From Phycisphaerales bacterium (lineage in GTDB: Bacteria; Planctomycetota; Phycisphaerae; Phycisphaerales; UBA1924): a stretch of 64,000 nucleotides of DNA. The position numbers were made by a program, and so were the translations under genes. The notes beneath the pieces are model-generated. The model was not told the origin of the DNA, did no database searches, and saw only the letters and a program-made list of their open reading frames with translations. Positions 17,086 to 25,854 of the stretch are shown here, piece after piece. The stretch is from positions 434,001-498,000 of the forward strand of contig JAVJNT010000001.1 of NCBI GenBank assembly GCA_040217175.1, written 5' to 3'. Position 1 is the first letter of the stretch. Each line of letters begins with the position of its first letter.

Positions 17086-20000
17086 TCAGCCGTCTCCAGC
17101 GACCTCGATGCCCTGTTCTCCCGTACGCGAGTCTTGGTGGCTCGGTACCATCTGGCTCGGCTCGTCGACGTCCATCGTCCGCTTGATGAATTCCCACTGC
17201 AGGTGGCGGTACTGACGCGACCAGATGCCGTGGCGGCTTCCGGGGTAGATCGCCATCTCGAAGAGCTTGCCCGCTCGCTGGAGCGCGTCGGCGAAGAGCA
17301 GCGAGTTCTGCGCGTGCACGTTGTCGTCGATAGCGCCGTGCACGAGCAGTAGACGGCCGCTGAGATTGGCGGCTCCCTCGACGGCGCTCGTCCGCTCGTA
17401 GCCCTCGGGATTGGCCTGGGGTGTCGACATGTACCGCTCGGTGTAGATCGTGTCGTAGTCTCGCCAATCCGTCACGGGCGCGCCCGAGATGCCGGCGGTG
17501 AAGAGATCGCTGTGCGTGAGCGCGTACGCCGTGATGTAGCCGCCGAACGAGTGGCCGCTGATGCCGACGCGCGACGGATCGGCCCAGCCCTGGTCGATCG
17601 CCCAGCCAACGGCGTCCTCGAGGTCCTGCAACTCGCCGACGCCGAGGTTCAGGTAGCTGGTCCACGCGCTGCGCGCGCCCTTGCCGCTGGCCGCGTACGG
17701 ATCGACCCGCAGCACGACGATGCCGGCCGAGCATAGCAACTGTTCCCACGTGCGCCCGCCGCGCCACGAGTCTCGGACGGTGGGGGCGTGCGGGCCGGCG
17801 TACGTCATGACCCAGAGGGGGTAGGTCTCGTCCGCGTCGAAGTCCGGCGGATAGTGCACGATCGCCTCGAGCTCGACGCCCGGGCGGCGCGAGGGAATCT
17901 TCGCGTGCTCGAGCGTGGCGAGCTGGTAGTCCTGGAGCTCGTACACGGGGTTGGTGTCGAGCCAGCGGATCAGGGCGCCGTCCTCGGTCGAGCGAAGGGC
18001 AACCTTGTTGGGCTGGTTCACGCCCGACCAGCGATCGATGAACATCGTGGCCGAGGGATTCAGGCTGACCGAGTGCGTGCCGGGCTCGTGCGTCAGGCGC
18101 GTAAGCTCGGTGCCGTCCAGGCGGATCTTGGAAAGGTCGCTGCCGACGTGCGAGTAGGTCGTGCCCGCGAAGTAGAGCCAGCCGCCCTCTTCGTCGACGT
18201 GCAGCACGCGTTGGCACTCCCAGTCGCCGCTGGTGACCTGGCGGATGATCTGGCCCCGTGCGCTGTAGTGGTACAGGTGCTTGAAGCCGTCGCGTTCGGA
18301 GAACATCAGGAAGCTGCCGTCGTCGAGGTAGATGAAGTCGCCAGGCGAGGTAATCCACGCCTCGGTGCGGTCTCGCATGAGCTTCGAGGGCGATCCGTTG
18401 CGCGGCGAGACGTGCAGCACGTCGAGCCACGTCTGGATGCGATCCTGCACGTGCACGATGCACCGGCGGCCGTCGGGCGTCCATGACACGCCGCTGATCA
18501 GGAACTGGCCCTCGTCGTAGGCTGAGAGGTCGGCCAGCCGGATCCGTCCGCCCTCGGGGCTGACGAAGCCGAGCTCGACGTCGGGGTTGCGTTCGCCGGG
18601 CCGGGCATATCGCTCGACTTCGATGCGCTGCTCGCGCCGCTGGTTGTCCACGATGGTGTACGTCGGGACCGCCGTGCTGTCGGTTATCAGGAAGGCGATG
18701 TTCACAGAGTCGGGGCTCCACCAGTAGGCCTTCCAGCTGCGGCCGAAGAGCTCCTCGAAGTAGAGCCAGCTCGCCTTGCCGTTTCGGACGTCGTCGCTGC
18801 CGCCCTCGGTGAGCGCTCTGGGCGTCTGCGTTGCGACGTCGACGACCCACAGGTCGTTGTCGTGGACGTAGGCGACGAAGCGTCCGTCCGGGCTCAGGGA
18901 CCACGACTCCTCGCGTTGCGGCGTCGCGGTCAGCCGCACGGCGCTCGAGTCGTCGGCGGACACGTAGTAGAGGTCCTGCTCGTGCTCGAACACGAGGCCG
19001 TCTTCACGAGGCGTGCGGAAGGCTGAGCTCGCGACTCGGCGCGCGTGGCCTTCGCTGATCGTGGGTAGCTCGGCGATGACCGCGGCCACGGCGTCGGCGG
19101 CGCTCTCGTCCAGCTGCTCGATCACGCGCCCGGTTCGTGCGTCGATCTTGAAGCGACCGGGAATGCCGGGAACGGACTTGCTCAGGTGCTCGTCGTCGAT
19201 CCAGTCCAATCGCGCCGAAGCCGCGCCGTTGAGATTTGGCACGCCCTGCCGGTCGATGATCATCTCCGAGGTGATGCGCTTGGGTGGGTCGCGGAACTCG
19301 TCGAGCGGCTGGGCGCTGCGCGTCAGGATCGGCGCCGCCTCGGGCAGGCGGTAGATCGGGAATCGGCCGCCCTCCTCGACGTGCCCGTCGAGGAAGTTCC
19401 AGGCCGTCAGCCCGTCCGTCGACTGGGGCTCGAGCATGTACGCCGCCAGCGTGCCGAGCGGCTGCTCGGTGCGGACGAGGTGCCAGCCGGCCTCGATGCG
19501 CACGCCCAAGGTCTGCTCGGTTACGTCCCAGACGTCCAGCATCCGATGGCCCTGGAACTCGCGCTCGGCCCGGCGCATCGAGTCGATGCGGTAGGCCCGC
19601 ACGTCCAGGTCCATGTCCTCGCGGACCTCCCGCACCTCGACGCCATGCCGCTGGAGGTGCCGGGCAACGTGGGCGAGGTCGGCCGGCACGAGATAGGCCC
19701 ACGGCCGATCGACGGTGACGGTGGCCTCGAAGTCGTTGACGAGCTCGACCTGGTAGTCGCGGGGCTCGTCGGTTGCCTCGATCTTGTTGCCCTCGTCGTC
19801 GTACTCGACATAACCCAGGGCCTCGAATCGCTCGCGGAAGGGGATGGCCCGCGAGCGCAGCGCGACCGGGCTCGCGTCGCCCGAGCGGTTGTGCTCGTCG
19901 GCGGCTGCGACGACCTCGCGGATGGCGTCGGCGTGCTCGGCGGATTCCTGCAGCACCGCCCGGCAGAACTCCAGCGTGCCCAGGACGCGGTCTTCAAAGC

Positions 20001-20886
20001 TGGCGTAGGCGTAGGCCTCCGACAGGATGCCGATGCGGTTGCGCAGCCCGCGGTAGGGCGTGCCGTAACGCGGCGAGGCGGGATAGGTCGTCCAGCGGGT
20101 GTGGCCGTCCGCAAAGTTGCCGTAGACCCATGCGTCGTAGCCGGTCTGGGCTTCGAAACGCTCGTCGATCTCTGGGATGAACGTCTCACGCGAGAACTCG
20201 AGCAGGCCGGGGTGCGTCGAGGGATGCTTGGGCCCCTGGTGCGTAATGACGTAGCGGTGGTTGGAGCCGTTGGTCGTGTGCGAGTCGACGATGACGGCTG
20301 GATCCCACTGGTGCATGAACCGCACGAGGGCGCGCGTCTCGGGCGCTTCCATCTTGATCCAGTCGCGGTTGAGGTCGAGGTCCTGGGCGTTGTGCCGCTG
20401 GCCCATCTCGTCCGGGCCGTTCTGGTTACGGCGGTTGCCCGGGTCCATCTTGTCGTTCGAGTCGGGGTTGTAGTTGGGCACGAAGCAGACGACGAGGTCG
20501 TCGAGCAAGTCAGGCCGCTCGCCCAGCGCGAGCTCGCGCGCCAGCATCTGCAGGGCTTCCTTGCCGCAGGTCTCGCCCGAGTGGATGTTGCCGAACAAGA
20601 GGACGACGAGCTTGCCGCTCCGCCGCGCCTCTTCGGCCGAGGTCACCGGCGGATCGGCCACGACAAGCAGCGAGAGGGGCTTGCCCTCGTGAGAATTTCC
20701 GATCGAGCCGAGCCAGGTGCGTTCGCTCTGGTCGTGGAGCGCCTGCAAGAACGCCTGGACCTGGGCCGAGGTGCCGGTCTTGCGGTAGTCGGTCTGCTCC
20801 GCGATGGTCACCGGCGGGTCGGCGGGCTGGAGCGCGAGGGCCGGCCACGGAAGCAGGAGAATGAGGGCAAGGGTCGCGATACGCAT
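17086..20886 (-). CDS. secreted bifunctional peptidase: M14 zinc carboxypeptidase fused to S9 (DPP IV type) serine peptidase
   Basis: A 1266-residue protein with a signal peptide (1-19). Residues about 30-320 are an M14 metallocarboxypeptidase: GNIHSGE gives zinc ligands His102 and Glu105, VDSH gives His203, and Glu290 in ILSEAYAY may be the catalytic base. After a linker domain (about 330-600), residues about 620-990 form a DPP IV-type beta-propeller (SWSLSPDGRFVAYVHDND; SWKAYWWSPDS). Residues about 1000-1240 are an S9 alpha/beta hydrolase with GHSFGG (Ser1113), HGAIDDNVH (Asp1187/1188) and GSRHG (His1219). Both active sites look intact, so one periplasmic polypeptide could trim peptides from both ends. 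It is a single-gene unit; start ATG 20886. Confidence 0.92.
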   Translation of the reverse strand: MRIATLALILLLPWPALALQPADPPVTIAEQTDYRKTGTSAQVQAFLQALHDQSERTWLGSIGNSHEGKPLSLLVVADPPVTSAEEARRSGKLVVLLFGNIHSGETCGKEALQMLARELALGERPDLLDDLVVCFVPNYNPDSNDKMDPGNRRNQNGPDEMGQRHNAQDLDLNRDWIKMEAPETRALVRFMHQWDPAVIVDSHTTNGSNHRYVITHQGPKHPSTHPGLLEFSRETFIPEIDERFEAQTGYDAWVYGNFADGHTRWTTYPASPRYGTPYRGLRNRIGILSEAYAYASFEDRVLGTLEFCRAVLQESAEHADAIREVVAAADEHNRSGDASPVALRSRAIPFRERFEALGYVEYDDEGNKIEATDEPRDYQVELVNDFEATVTVDRPWAYLVPADLAHVARHLQRHGVEVREVREDMDLDVRAYRIDSMRRAEREFQGHRMLDVWDVTEQTLGVRIEAGWHLVRTEQPLGTLAAYMLEPQSTDGLTAWNFLDGHVEEGGRFPIYRLPEAAPILTRSAQPLDEFRDPPKRITSEMIIDRQGVPNLNGAASARLDWIDDEHLSKSVPGIPGRFKIDARTGRVIEQLDESAADAVAAVIAELPTISEGHARRVASSAFRTPREDGLVFEHEQDLYYVSADDSSAVRLTATPQREESWSLSPDGRFVAYVHDNDLWVVDVATQTPRALTEGGSDDVRNGKASWLYFEELFGRSWKAYWWSPDSVNIAFLITDSTAVPTYTIVDNQRREQRIEVERYARPGERNPDVELGFVSPEGGRIRLADLSAYDEGQFLISGVSWTPDGRRCIVHVQDRIQTWLDVLHVSPRNGSPSKLMRDRTEAWITSPGDFIYLDDGSFLMFSERDGFKHLYHYSARGQIIRQVTSGDWECQRVLHVDEEGGWLYFAGTTYSHVGSDLSKIRLDGTELTRLTHEPGTHSVSLNPSATMFIDRWSGVNQPNKVALRSTEDGALIRWLDTNPVYELQDYQLATLEHAKIPSRRPGVELEAIVHYPPDFDADETYPLWVMTYAGPHAPTVRDSWRGGRTWEQLLCSAGIVVLRVDPYAASGKGARSAWTSYLNLGVGELQDLEDAVGWAIDQGWADPSRVGISGHSFGGYITAYALTHSDLFTAGISGAPVTDWRDYDTIYTERYMSTPQANPEGYERTSAVEGAANLSGRLLLVHGAIDDNVHAQNSLLFADALQRAGKLFEMAIYPGSRHGIWSRQYRHLQWEFIKRTMDVDEPSQMVPSHQDSRTGEQGIEVAGDG

Positions 20887-21070
20887 GCGTGCCTCCGGTG
20901 CGTCTGGACGACGATGGCCGCGCCTCGATTCGCGGTCCTACGGGCGGTTATACCACGCCGACCCGCCGCGTTCTACGGATGCCTGCCCCCAGCGAAAGAT
21001 CGTGGCGATGCTGGGTCTGATATCCCGCTGGACGGTGGTGGCGGGGCTGCGGAGTTGGCCCAAAGGCCTT

Positions 21071-21979
21071 CTACGGAGTGCGCGGCCGCCAGCGCGGCTG
21101 CTCGTCGCGACCGGGCTCGTCGATGATCTGCCGGCGATTGCCGCCGTCGGCGTCCATGATCCACAGGTCCAGCGGGTCGCTCGGCCCGCGTGCGAACACG
21201 ATGCGGCTGCCATTGGGCGACCAGTCGGGTTGCCAGTCGGGCTCGTCGTCTTGCGTCAGGTTGGTCAGGCCCGTGCCGTCGGGCGCGATGACGAAGATGT
21301 CGGCGCCGACGAAACCCGGGCCGACGTTTCCGTAGAACGCGATACGCGAGCCGTCGGGCGACCACCGCGGCGCCGAGTTATGGCCCGGGAGATCGGTCAG
21401 CTGGCGCTCGTTCGAGCCGTCGGCATCCATGACGAAGACCTGGAGCACCTGCTCGCCCTGCTCGTTCTGGGCAAGCGCGCCAAACGCGATCATGCGGCCG
21501 TCGGGCGACCAGGCGGGGACCTCTTCGTAGCGATCGTTCGTCGTGAGGCGCGTCACGCCCGATCCGTTGGCAGACATCACGTAGATCTCGCCGCGATCGG
21601 AATCCCTCCGCGACACGAACGCGAGCCGAGATCCGTCGGGCGACCACGCCGGCGAACTGTCGGCAGCCTCGTGGTGCGTCATTCTGGTGACCGCCTCGGT
21701 CGAGAGATCGAGGGCGTAGATCTCCCTGTTGCCATCGCGATCGCTCACGAACGCAATCTTCGATCCATCCGCCGCGCAGTCGGGGCCGTAGTCGAACGCG
21801 TCGTTGTCGGTCAATCGTCGCGTCTCGCCGGATGCGACGTCGTAGAGGTACACCTCGTGGTCGCCGTCTCGGTTCGACGTGAAGATGATGTGGTCGCTAC
21901 TGGTCGTACAGCCGGTCAGTGCCAATCCGCACAGCACGAAGAGCAACGCCTGGAGGGTCACCCGATTGCTGGTCGTCAC
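21071..21979 (-). CDS. TolB-like beta-propeller lipoprotein
   Basis: A 302-residue protein from a GTG start (21979), with a lipobox (GLALTGC, Cys24) and then six or so TolB/PD40-type blades. Each blade has the pattern W/C-SPDGSRIAFVSxRDGxxEIYxxxxDG: for example FTSNRDGDHEVYLYDVASGE, IAFVSDRDGNREIYALDLS and WSPDGSRLAFVSRRDS. It is all propeller with no N-terminal TolB domain, so it is not TolB itself. It is likely a periplasmic or outer-membrane-bound scaffold. It lies upstream of the M14-S9 peptidase gene on the same strand with a 184-bp gap, so cotranscription is uncertain. Confidence 0.85.
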   Translation of the reverse strand: MTTSNRVTLQALLFVLCGLALTGCTTSSDHIIFTSNRDGDHEVYLYDVASGETRRLTDNDAFDYGPDCAADGSKIAFVSDRDGNREIYALDLSTEAVTRMTHHEAADSSPAWSPDGSRLAFVSRRDSDRGEIYVMSANGSGVTRLTTNDRYEEVPAWSPDGRMIAFGALAQNEQGEQVLQVFVMDADGSNERQLTDLPGHNSAPRWSPDGSRIAFYGNVGPGFVGADIFVIAPDGTGLTNLTQDDEPDWQPDWSPNGSRIVFARGPSDPLDLWIMDADGGNRRQIIDEPGRDEQPRWRPRTP

Positions 21980-22018
21980 ATCGCACCCCCTGTGGCAGAG
22001 GCTGGGCCCCGCCCGTTG

Positions 22019-22510
22019 CTACCTGAGCGGAACCGATCCCACGTGCGTCGCACCATCGAATCTCTGCACCTCGATCCACCAGCTTGCGCTGGCGGGCAGC
22101 GGGTCCGGGGCGGTCGTACGCAGCTCGTAGCCGCCGAACTGCTCGGAGAATCGAGCCCCGACGACCGCCGAGGAAAACCGGGCATCGGTGCCGATCCAGC
22201 CGGTCACCGAGGACGTGCCGTCGTCGTCGGGCACGACGATGACGAGCCGGAGCTCCTGGCCGGCCGACGGCGCGCCACGGCTGCGCAGTGCCCGGACGCT
22301 GATGGCGCCGACGTCGACCGAGCCCAGGTCGACCAATTCGGCGGTCCGGCGGGCCTCCGGCAGCGCGGTGGGGTCGGCGACCTCTCGCTTCTCGCCCGCG
22401 CTCGCGGCTGCGGGTCCGCCCGTCGCCGGCATGCCGATCTCCTCGCATCCGAGGGCGAGTCCGAGGCACGCCAAGCCCAGCGTGAACACGATCCGTTCGA
22501 AGCCATCCAT
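22019..22510 (-). CDS. probable lipoprotein, relative of the His-rich lipoprotein of efflux operon I
   Basis: A 163-residue protein with a good ribosome site (GGGAGGCGGGT before ATG 22510) and a leader ending LGLALGC; the lipobox is imperfect, so lipidation is likely but not certain. The C-terminal part follows the pattern LGSVDVG, LRLVIVVPDDD, VTGWIGTDARFSS and LPASASWWIEVQRFDG. That matches in order and spacing the domain of the protein at 286-804 (LGSVTIAG, VHLDLEVESG, VRFWIGDEAGTG, MAGASLWIEIETASG), but the metal-binding His strip is absent. I know no family name. The gene is 39 bp upstream of the TolB-like propeller gene on the same strand. Confidence 0.7.
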   Translation of the reverse strand: MDGFERIVFTLGLACLGLALGCEEIGMPATGGPAAASAGEKREVADPTALPEARRTAELVDLGSVDVGAISVRALRSRGAPSAGQELRLVIVVPDDDGTSSVTGWIGTDARFSSAVVGARFSEQFGGYELRTTAPDPLPASASWWIEVQRFDGATHVGSVPLR

Positions 22511-22602
22511 ACCCGCCTCCCTGCGTGGTGCCGCCCGAGGTCCCCCTCATCGGCAATCAGGGGCGTTCGAGCTTGCACGCGATCGTCCCACTGCGCACGA
22601 AA

Positions 22603-22627
22603 GACCCGCGGCTTCGTGCCGCGGGTC
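22603..22627 (-). terminator. probable terminator of the small Cys protein gene
   Basis: A 10-bp perfect stem GACCCGCGGC / GCCGCGGGTC around a 5-nt loop. On the minus strand it is followed by TTTCGT, a weak U-tract. It lies 26 bp beyond the stop of the gene at 22654-22863. Confidence 0.65.
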
Positions 22628-22653
22628 ATGAGGGCTTCGTTGTCGGCTGGAAA

Positions 22654-22863
22654 TCAGCCGGCCTTGGCCGCGACGAACCCGGCGCAGCCGCTGGTGGCCG
22701 TCACGGTGAGGTTGAGCGGCTTGAGGTCGGGATGACCGCAGTGCTCCTGGAAGTCTTCGGGAGCTTGCCCGCTGATGCGGATCTGTACGAGCTTCTGGTC
22801 GGCTGGGTGGTCTTCGCCGAAGTGGGCGCACTTGCCGCACTGGCCGTCGGTGATCTGGAGCAT
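22654..22863 (-). CDS. small four-Cys conserved-looking protein
   Basis: A 69-residue protein from ATG 22863, preceded by a perfect ribosome site (AAGGAGG). It reads QCGKCAHFGEDH near the N-terminus and HCGHPDLKPLNLTVTATSGCAGF near the C-terminus, giving a C-x2-C pair plus two more Cys and several His, consistent with one bound zinc. There is no signal peptide. I do not recognise a named family. It has its own terminator, so it is probably a single-gene transcript. Confidence 0.75.
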   Translation of the reverse strand: MLQITDGQCGKCAHFGEDHPADQKLVQIRISGQAPEDFQEHCGHPDLKPLNLTVTATSGCAGFVAAKAG

Positions 22864-23093
22864 GGATGCCTCCTTGGATGCAGGGCTCCGGTTGGTCCGG
22901 GGCTCACTGCACAAGTATGGCATGAAATCTGCGAAAGTGCGCTGAGAATCGGTCTCATTCAAAACATGAGACGGAGTCGCATTCGCAGCCAGCACGGTTC
23001 GTTACTGGACAGCGGCCGGCGAACGCCGAATACTACCGGCCCTCCGACGAGTGCCCGGCAGGCCGGCCTTGTTTGGAAGGAAAAAGTTTGGGT

Positions 23094-23166
23094 GCCACCT
23101 TAGCTCAGTTGGTAGAGCGAAGCTTTCGTAAAGCTTAGGTCATCGGTTCGAGTCCGATAGGTGGCT
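23094..23166 (+). tRNA. tRNA-Thr (anticodon CGU)
   Basis: A complete 73-nt cloverleaf. The acceptor stem is GCCACCT / AGGTGGC, the D arm contains AGCTCAGTTGGTAGAGC, the anticodon stem is AAGCT / AGCTT around TTCGTAA (anticodon CGT), and the T arm is ATCGG-TTCGAGT-CCGAT. The CCA end is not encoded. No integrase or repeated 3' end is nearby, so I see no sign of a prophage or island using it as an attachment site. Confidence 0.96.
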
Positions 23167-23202
23167 TTCCCTTCTCGAGCGTGTCCGGCGGCCGCGGGCG
23201 TC

Positions 23203-24486
23203 TCAGGCGCCGCCGCGGTCTTGCAGCGTGGCCCTCAGATCGATGCGCTGACCATCGCGTTCGACCGTCACGATGACGACGTCGCCGGGCTCGTGCCGCA
23301 TGAGTTGCCCCATCCAGTCGCGGACGTCGCCGACCTTCTCGCCGTTCCACGCGACGAGCAGGTCTCCGGCCTGCAGGCCCGCGTAGTCGGCCGGCGAATC
23401 GGGCGTGACGCCCCCGACCGCGACGCCCTCGACGCCCTCGACGTACGAGCCGGGGCGGATGCCGAAGCGGACCTTGATGCTGCCCATGCCCGGGCCCGAC
23501 GCGGCTCGCGGACCACCGACGAACTGGAACTCATCGGTGGAACTGGCGATGGCGTGCACGACCTGGCTGAAGACGCGCGCGGTGTGCGCGCCGTGCGTGC
23601 GGCTGATCTTCCACGAGACGTCGCGCTCGGTGTGGTAGTCGTCGTGTTGGTCGGTTTGCGTGACGAACAGGACTGGCACGCGCGATTCGTAGAACGCAAA
23701 GTGGTCGCTGCGCCCGCTCAGTCCGCTCTCGACCTGCTCGACGAGCGCCGACGCCTCGAAGATCGGCGTGACGACGTCTTCGAGGCCGTGCCCGGTGCCG
23801 ACGCCCGACACGCTCAGACGGCCTCCCTCGACGCGCCCGATCATGTCGAAGTTGAGCATGAGCGTGTGGGAGGTGATGGGGACTACGGGGTTCTCCACGT
23901 AGTGCGTCGCGCCCTTGAGGCCCGATTCCTCGCCGCTGAAGGCGATGAAGAGCACGCTGCGGCGATCGCCGGGCAGCTCGGCGAAGTCGGCTGCGAGCGA
24001 CTCTGCCATCACCAGCATGCCCGCGATGCCCGAGGCATTGTCGTCGGCGCCGGCGTGCAGCAGCCCGGTCTGGCCACGAGAGCTGATCTGCCCATCGCCC
24101 AGATGGTCGAGATGGGCTCCGACGACGATGAACTCGTCCGAGAGCTCGCCCGTGCCGCGCAGGATGCCGGCCACGTTCTCGGCGCTCGTCCCGTCCATCG
24201 CGAAGGGCTGGCGATACGTCGCGTTGCCGCCGCTGCCGAAGGCCGGCTCGAGGCCAACAAGCTCGAATGTTTGCTCCACGTATCGCTTGGCGAGTTCCAT
24301 GCCCTCGCTGCCTGGCAGGCGTCCGCCCATTGCCGGGCTCGAAAGCGTGGTCACGTGGGTGTCGAACATCCGGACGTCGGCGTCGCTCGCCGACAGGGCG
24401 TCGGCGATGGGGCAGTCCTGGGCGAACGCAGGCAGGGCGAGCGCGACGGCGGTGATGGCGGGGAGAACGCGCGAGATCGTGGGCAT
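23203..24486 (-). CDS. secreted M28 family aminopeptidase with C-terminal PDZ domain
   Basis: A 427-residue protein with a signal peptide (cleavage near AFAQ, residue 23). Residues about 100-320 form the M28 two-zinc peptidase: GAHLDH (His125), GADDNASG (Asp148), FSGEES (Glu186 base, Glu187), NFDMIGR (Asp214) and HDDYHTERD (His285), so all ligands are in place. Residues about 335-420 are a PDZ domain with GVTPDSPADYAGLQAGDLLVAWNG. The enzyme should remove N-terminal residues from peptides in the periplasm, with PDZ selecting substrates. It is a single-gene unit on the minus strand next to the tRNA. Confidence 0.92.
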   Translation of the reverse strand: MPTISRVLPAITAVALALPAFAQDCPIADALSASDADVRMFDTHVTTLSSPAMGGRLPGSEGMELAKRYVEQTFELVGLEPAFGSGGNATYRQPFAMDGTSAENVAGILRGTGELSDEFIVVGAHLDHLGDGQISSRGQTGLLHAGADDNASGIAGMLVMAESLAADFAELPGDRRSVLFIAFSGEESGLKGATHYVENPVVPITSHTLMLNFDMIGRVEGGRLSVSGVGTGHGLEDVVTPIFEASALVEQVESGLSGRSDHFAFYESRVPVLFVTQTDQHDDYHTERDVSWKISRTHGAHTARVFSQVVHAIASSTDEFQFVGGPRAASGPGMGSIKVRFGIRPGSYVEGVEGVAVGGVTPDSPADYAGLQAGDLLVAWNGEKVGDVRDWMGQLMRHEPGDVVIVTVERDGQRIDLRATLQDRGGA

Positions 24487-24538
24487 GGTCGCTCCTTGAG
24501 ACTTCGTCTCAATAGTCTAGGAGCGACGCCGCCCCGCC

Positions 24539-24994
24539 TCAGCCTCGCTTGAGCAGGCCCAGGATGGTCCCGCGCCGCAGCACGGCCACCATGGCCGACA
24601 ACAGCAGGACCGCGACTGCCATGCCGAAGAGCGTGCCGCCGTCGTCGCCCGTGCCGTCGGGCGTCGGGACGGCGATGCCGATGACGGCCAGGTGCGAGGC
24701 GATGGCGCCGAGCATCATGAGCGCGCCGCCAACGGCCCCGAACGCGGCAGTCCTCGGGATCAGGATGAGCACGACCACGACGAGCTCGAAGACGCCCGAG
24801 GCGATCGCGGCGGGGCGTCCGCCCAGGTCCTCGAAGATGACCTGCGTCTCGGGCGCGTTGGTGAACTTGAAGAACAACGTCTGCGCGAGGATGCCTGCCA
24901 CGACGAGCTGGCCGACCCACGACGCGATGACGAACGGCTTGCCGCTGTGGATGGTGGGGATGCCGGACTTCGACGGTGTGCTGGCGTCGCTCAT
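24539..24994 (-). CDS. DoxX-like membrane protein
   Basis: From ATG 24994 (ribosome site GAGGAGG) the product has 151 residues and four membrane helices. The pattern GQLVVAGILAQTLFFKFTNAPETQVIFEDLG and the later FELVVVVLILIPRTAAFGAVGGALMMLGAIASHL match the DoxX/SURF4-like family. The loop after helix 3 is Gly/Asp-rich. Relatives are small inner membrane proteins linked to quinone or thiol redox, but the role here is unknown. The longer in-frame extension to 25222 overlaps the methyltransferase gene and has no leader character. Confidence 0.8.
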   Translation of the reverse strand: MSDASTPSKSGIPTIHSGKPFVIASWVGQLVVAGILAQTLFFKFTNAPETQVIFEDLGGRPAAIASGVFELVVVVLILIPRTAAFGAVGGALMMLGAIASHLAVIGIAVPTPDGTGDDGGTLFGMAVAVLLLSAMVAVLRRGTILGLLKRG

Positions 24995-25047
24995 GACGGG
25001 GCCTCCTCGATGGGTGCTGGCCCTGCCAATCCCGTTGTTAGTGCGGA

Positions 25048-25854
25048 CTATTCCGCTCTGCCCGCGACGCAGACGATGAAGCTGTCGTCGAGGTCGTCTG
25101 GTTCCATGGGCCGGATGTACGGCGTGCCGTCGTCGTCGACCGCGTCGGGGAGCTGTGCGTAGACCGCCGTCGAGCCGAATCCGGCTTCGGCCATTGCATC
25201 GCGCAGCTCGGGCACGCTCCACAGCCGCCAGTGGTACACGAACGCGTCGGTATGCTCGGCCTCGATCACGCCGGCACGCTCGATCCTGAAGTGCAGTGCG
25301 TTAACGACCATGCCCGTGAGCGCGTCGGCCTCGCGTTGCTCCCACGTATAGCGCACGCGCCACGCGCCGGTGCCGTCCGGCGACAGGTGCTTGGGCAGCG
25401 GGTGATAGCGGTGGACTTCGCCAATGAGGTACGCGCTGTCCCCGCCGTAGGTATCGCACACGAATACGCCGGCCGAGCTAAGGCGGGATCGTGCGTGCCT
25501 CAGGTACGCAAGAAGGCCCGCGCGATCGTGGAGGTAGCCGATCGAGAAGTTGCCGACCCAGATCGCGTCGACGCTTGACGACTCATCGAGCACGTCGCCG
25601 ACGCGGGCGTGCAGGCGCGGCGTCGCCGAGCAGCGTTCGAGCGCGTCGGCGTCCTTGTCGACGCACCACGCCTGGTGCTGGTCGCTCAGCCCGACCCAGG
25701 CCCGGCTCACGGCACCGCTGCCCGCGAAGTCCTCGCCCAACCGACGCGGCTCCCGGCCGTGGATCGCGCGGAGCAGGTCGACCACGTGCCGCGGGCTCTG
25801 GACGCAGGTCTCGTAGAGGTCCTGGGCGGTGGGGGCCTTGGCCTGCTCGCTCAC
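25048..25854 (-). CDS. class I SAM-dependent methyltransferase
   Basis: A 268-residue cytosolic enzyme from a GTG start at 25854. The Rossmann SAM-binding elements are visible: EDFAGSGAVSRAW (motif I), AWCVDKDADALERC (acidic end of strand 2), ARVGDVLDESSSVDAIWVGNFSIGYLHDR (motif post-I and strand 4). The C-terminal half has alternating strands with aromatic residues and may define the substrate, which I cannot name. The start overlaps the stop of the ABC permease gene by 4 bp (GTGA), so the enzyme is translationally coupled to the exporter and may modify its substrate or a related molecule. Confidence 0.85.
   Translation of the reverse strand: MSEQAKAPTAQDLYETCVQSPRHVVDLLRAIHGREPRRLGEDFAGSGAVSRAWVGLSDQHQAWCVDKDADALERCSATPRLHARVGDVLDESSSVDAIWVGNFSIGYLHDRAGLLAYLRHARSRLSSAGVFVCDTYGGDSAYLIGEVHRYHPLPKHLSPDGTGAWRVRYTWEQREADALTGMVVNALHFRIERAGVIEAEHTDAFVYHWRLWSVPELRDAMAEAGFGSTAVYAQLPDAVDDDGTPYIRPMEPDDLDDSFIVCVAGRAE

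Noticed and set aside
16646-18904. 752-residue minus-strand frame merging the DUF2200 gene with sequence upstream
   Set aside because: Only the last 122 residues (from ATG 17014) have homology; the rest is an Arg-rich shadow of the M14-S9 peptidase in another frame.
19186-21126. 646-residue plus-strand frame antisense to the M14-S9 peptidase
   Set aside because: Typical high-GC shadow frame; the opposite strand has a full-length, motif-complete gene.
23094-23166. tRNA-Thr as integration site of a genomic island
   Set aside because: No integrase gene, no direct repeat of the tRNA 3' end and ordinary chromosomal-type genes lie on both sides.
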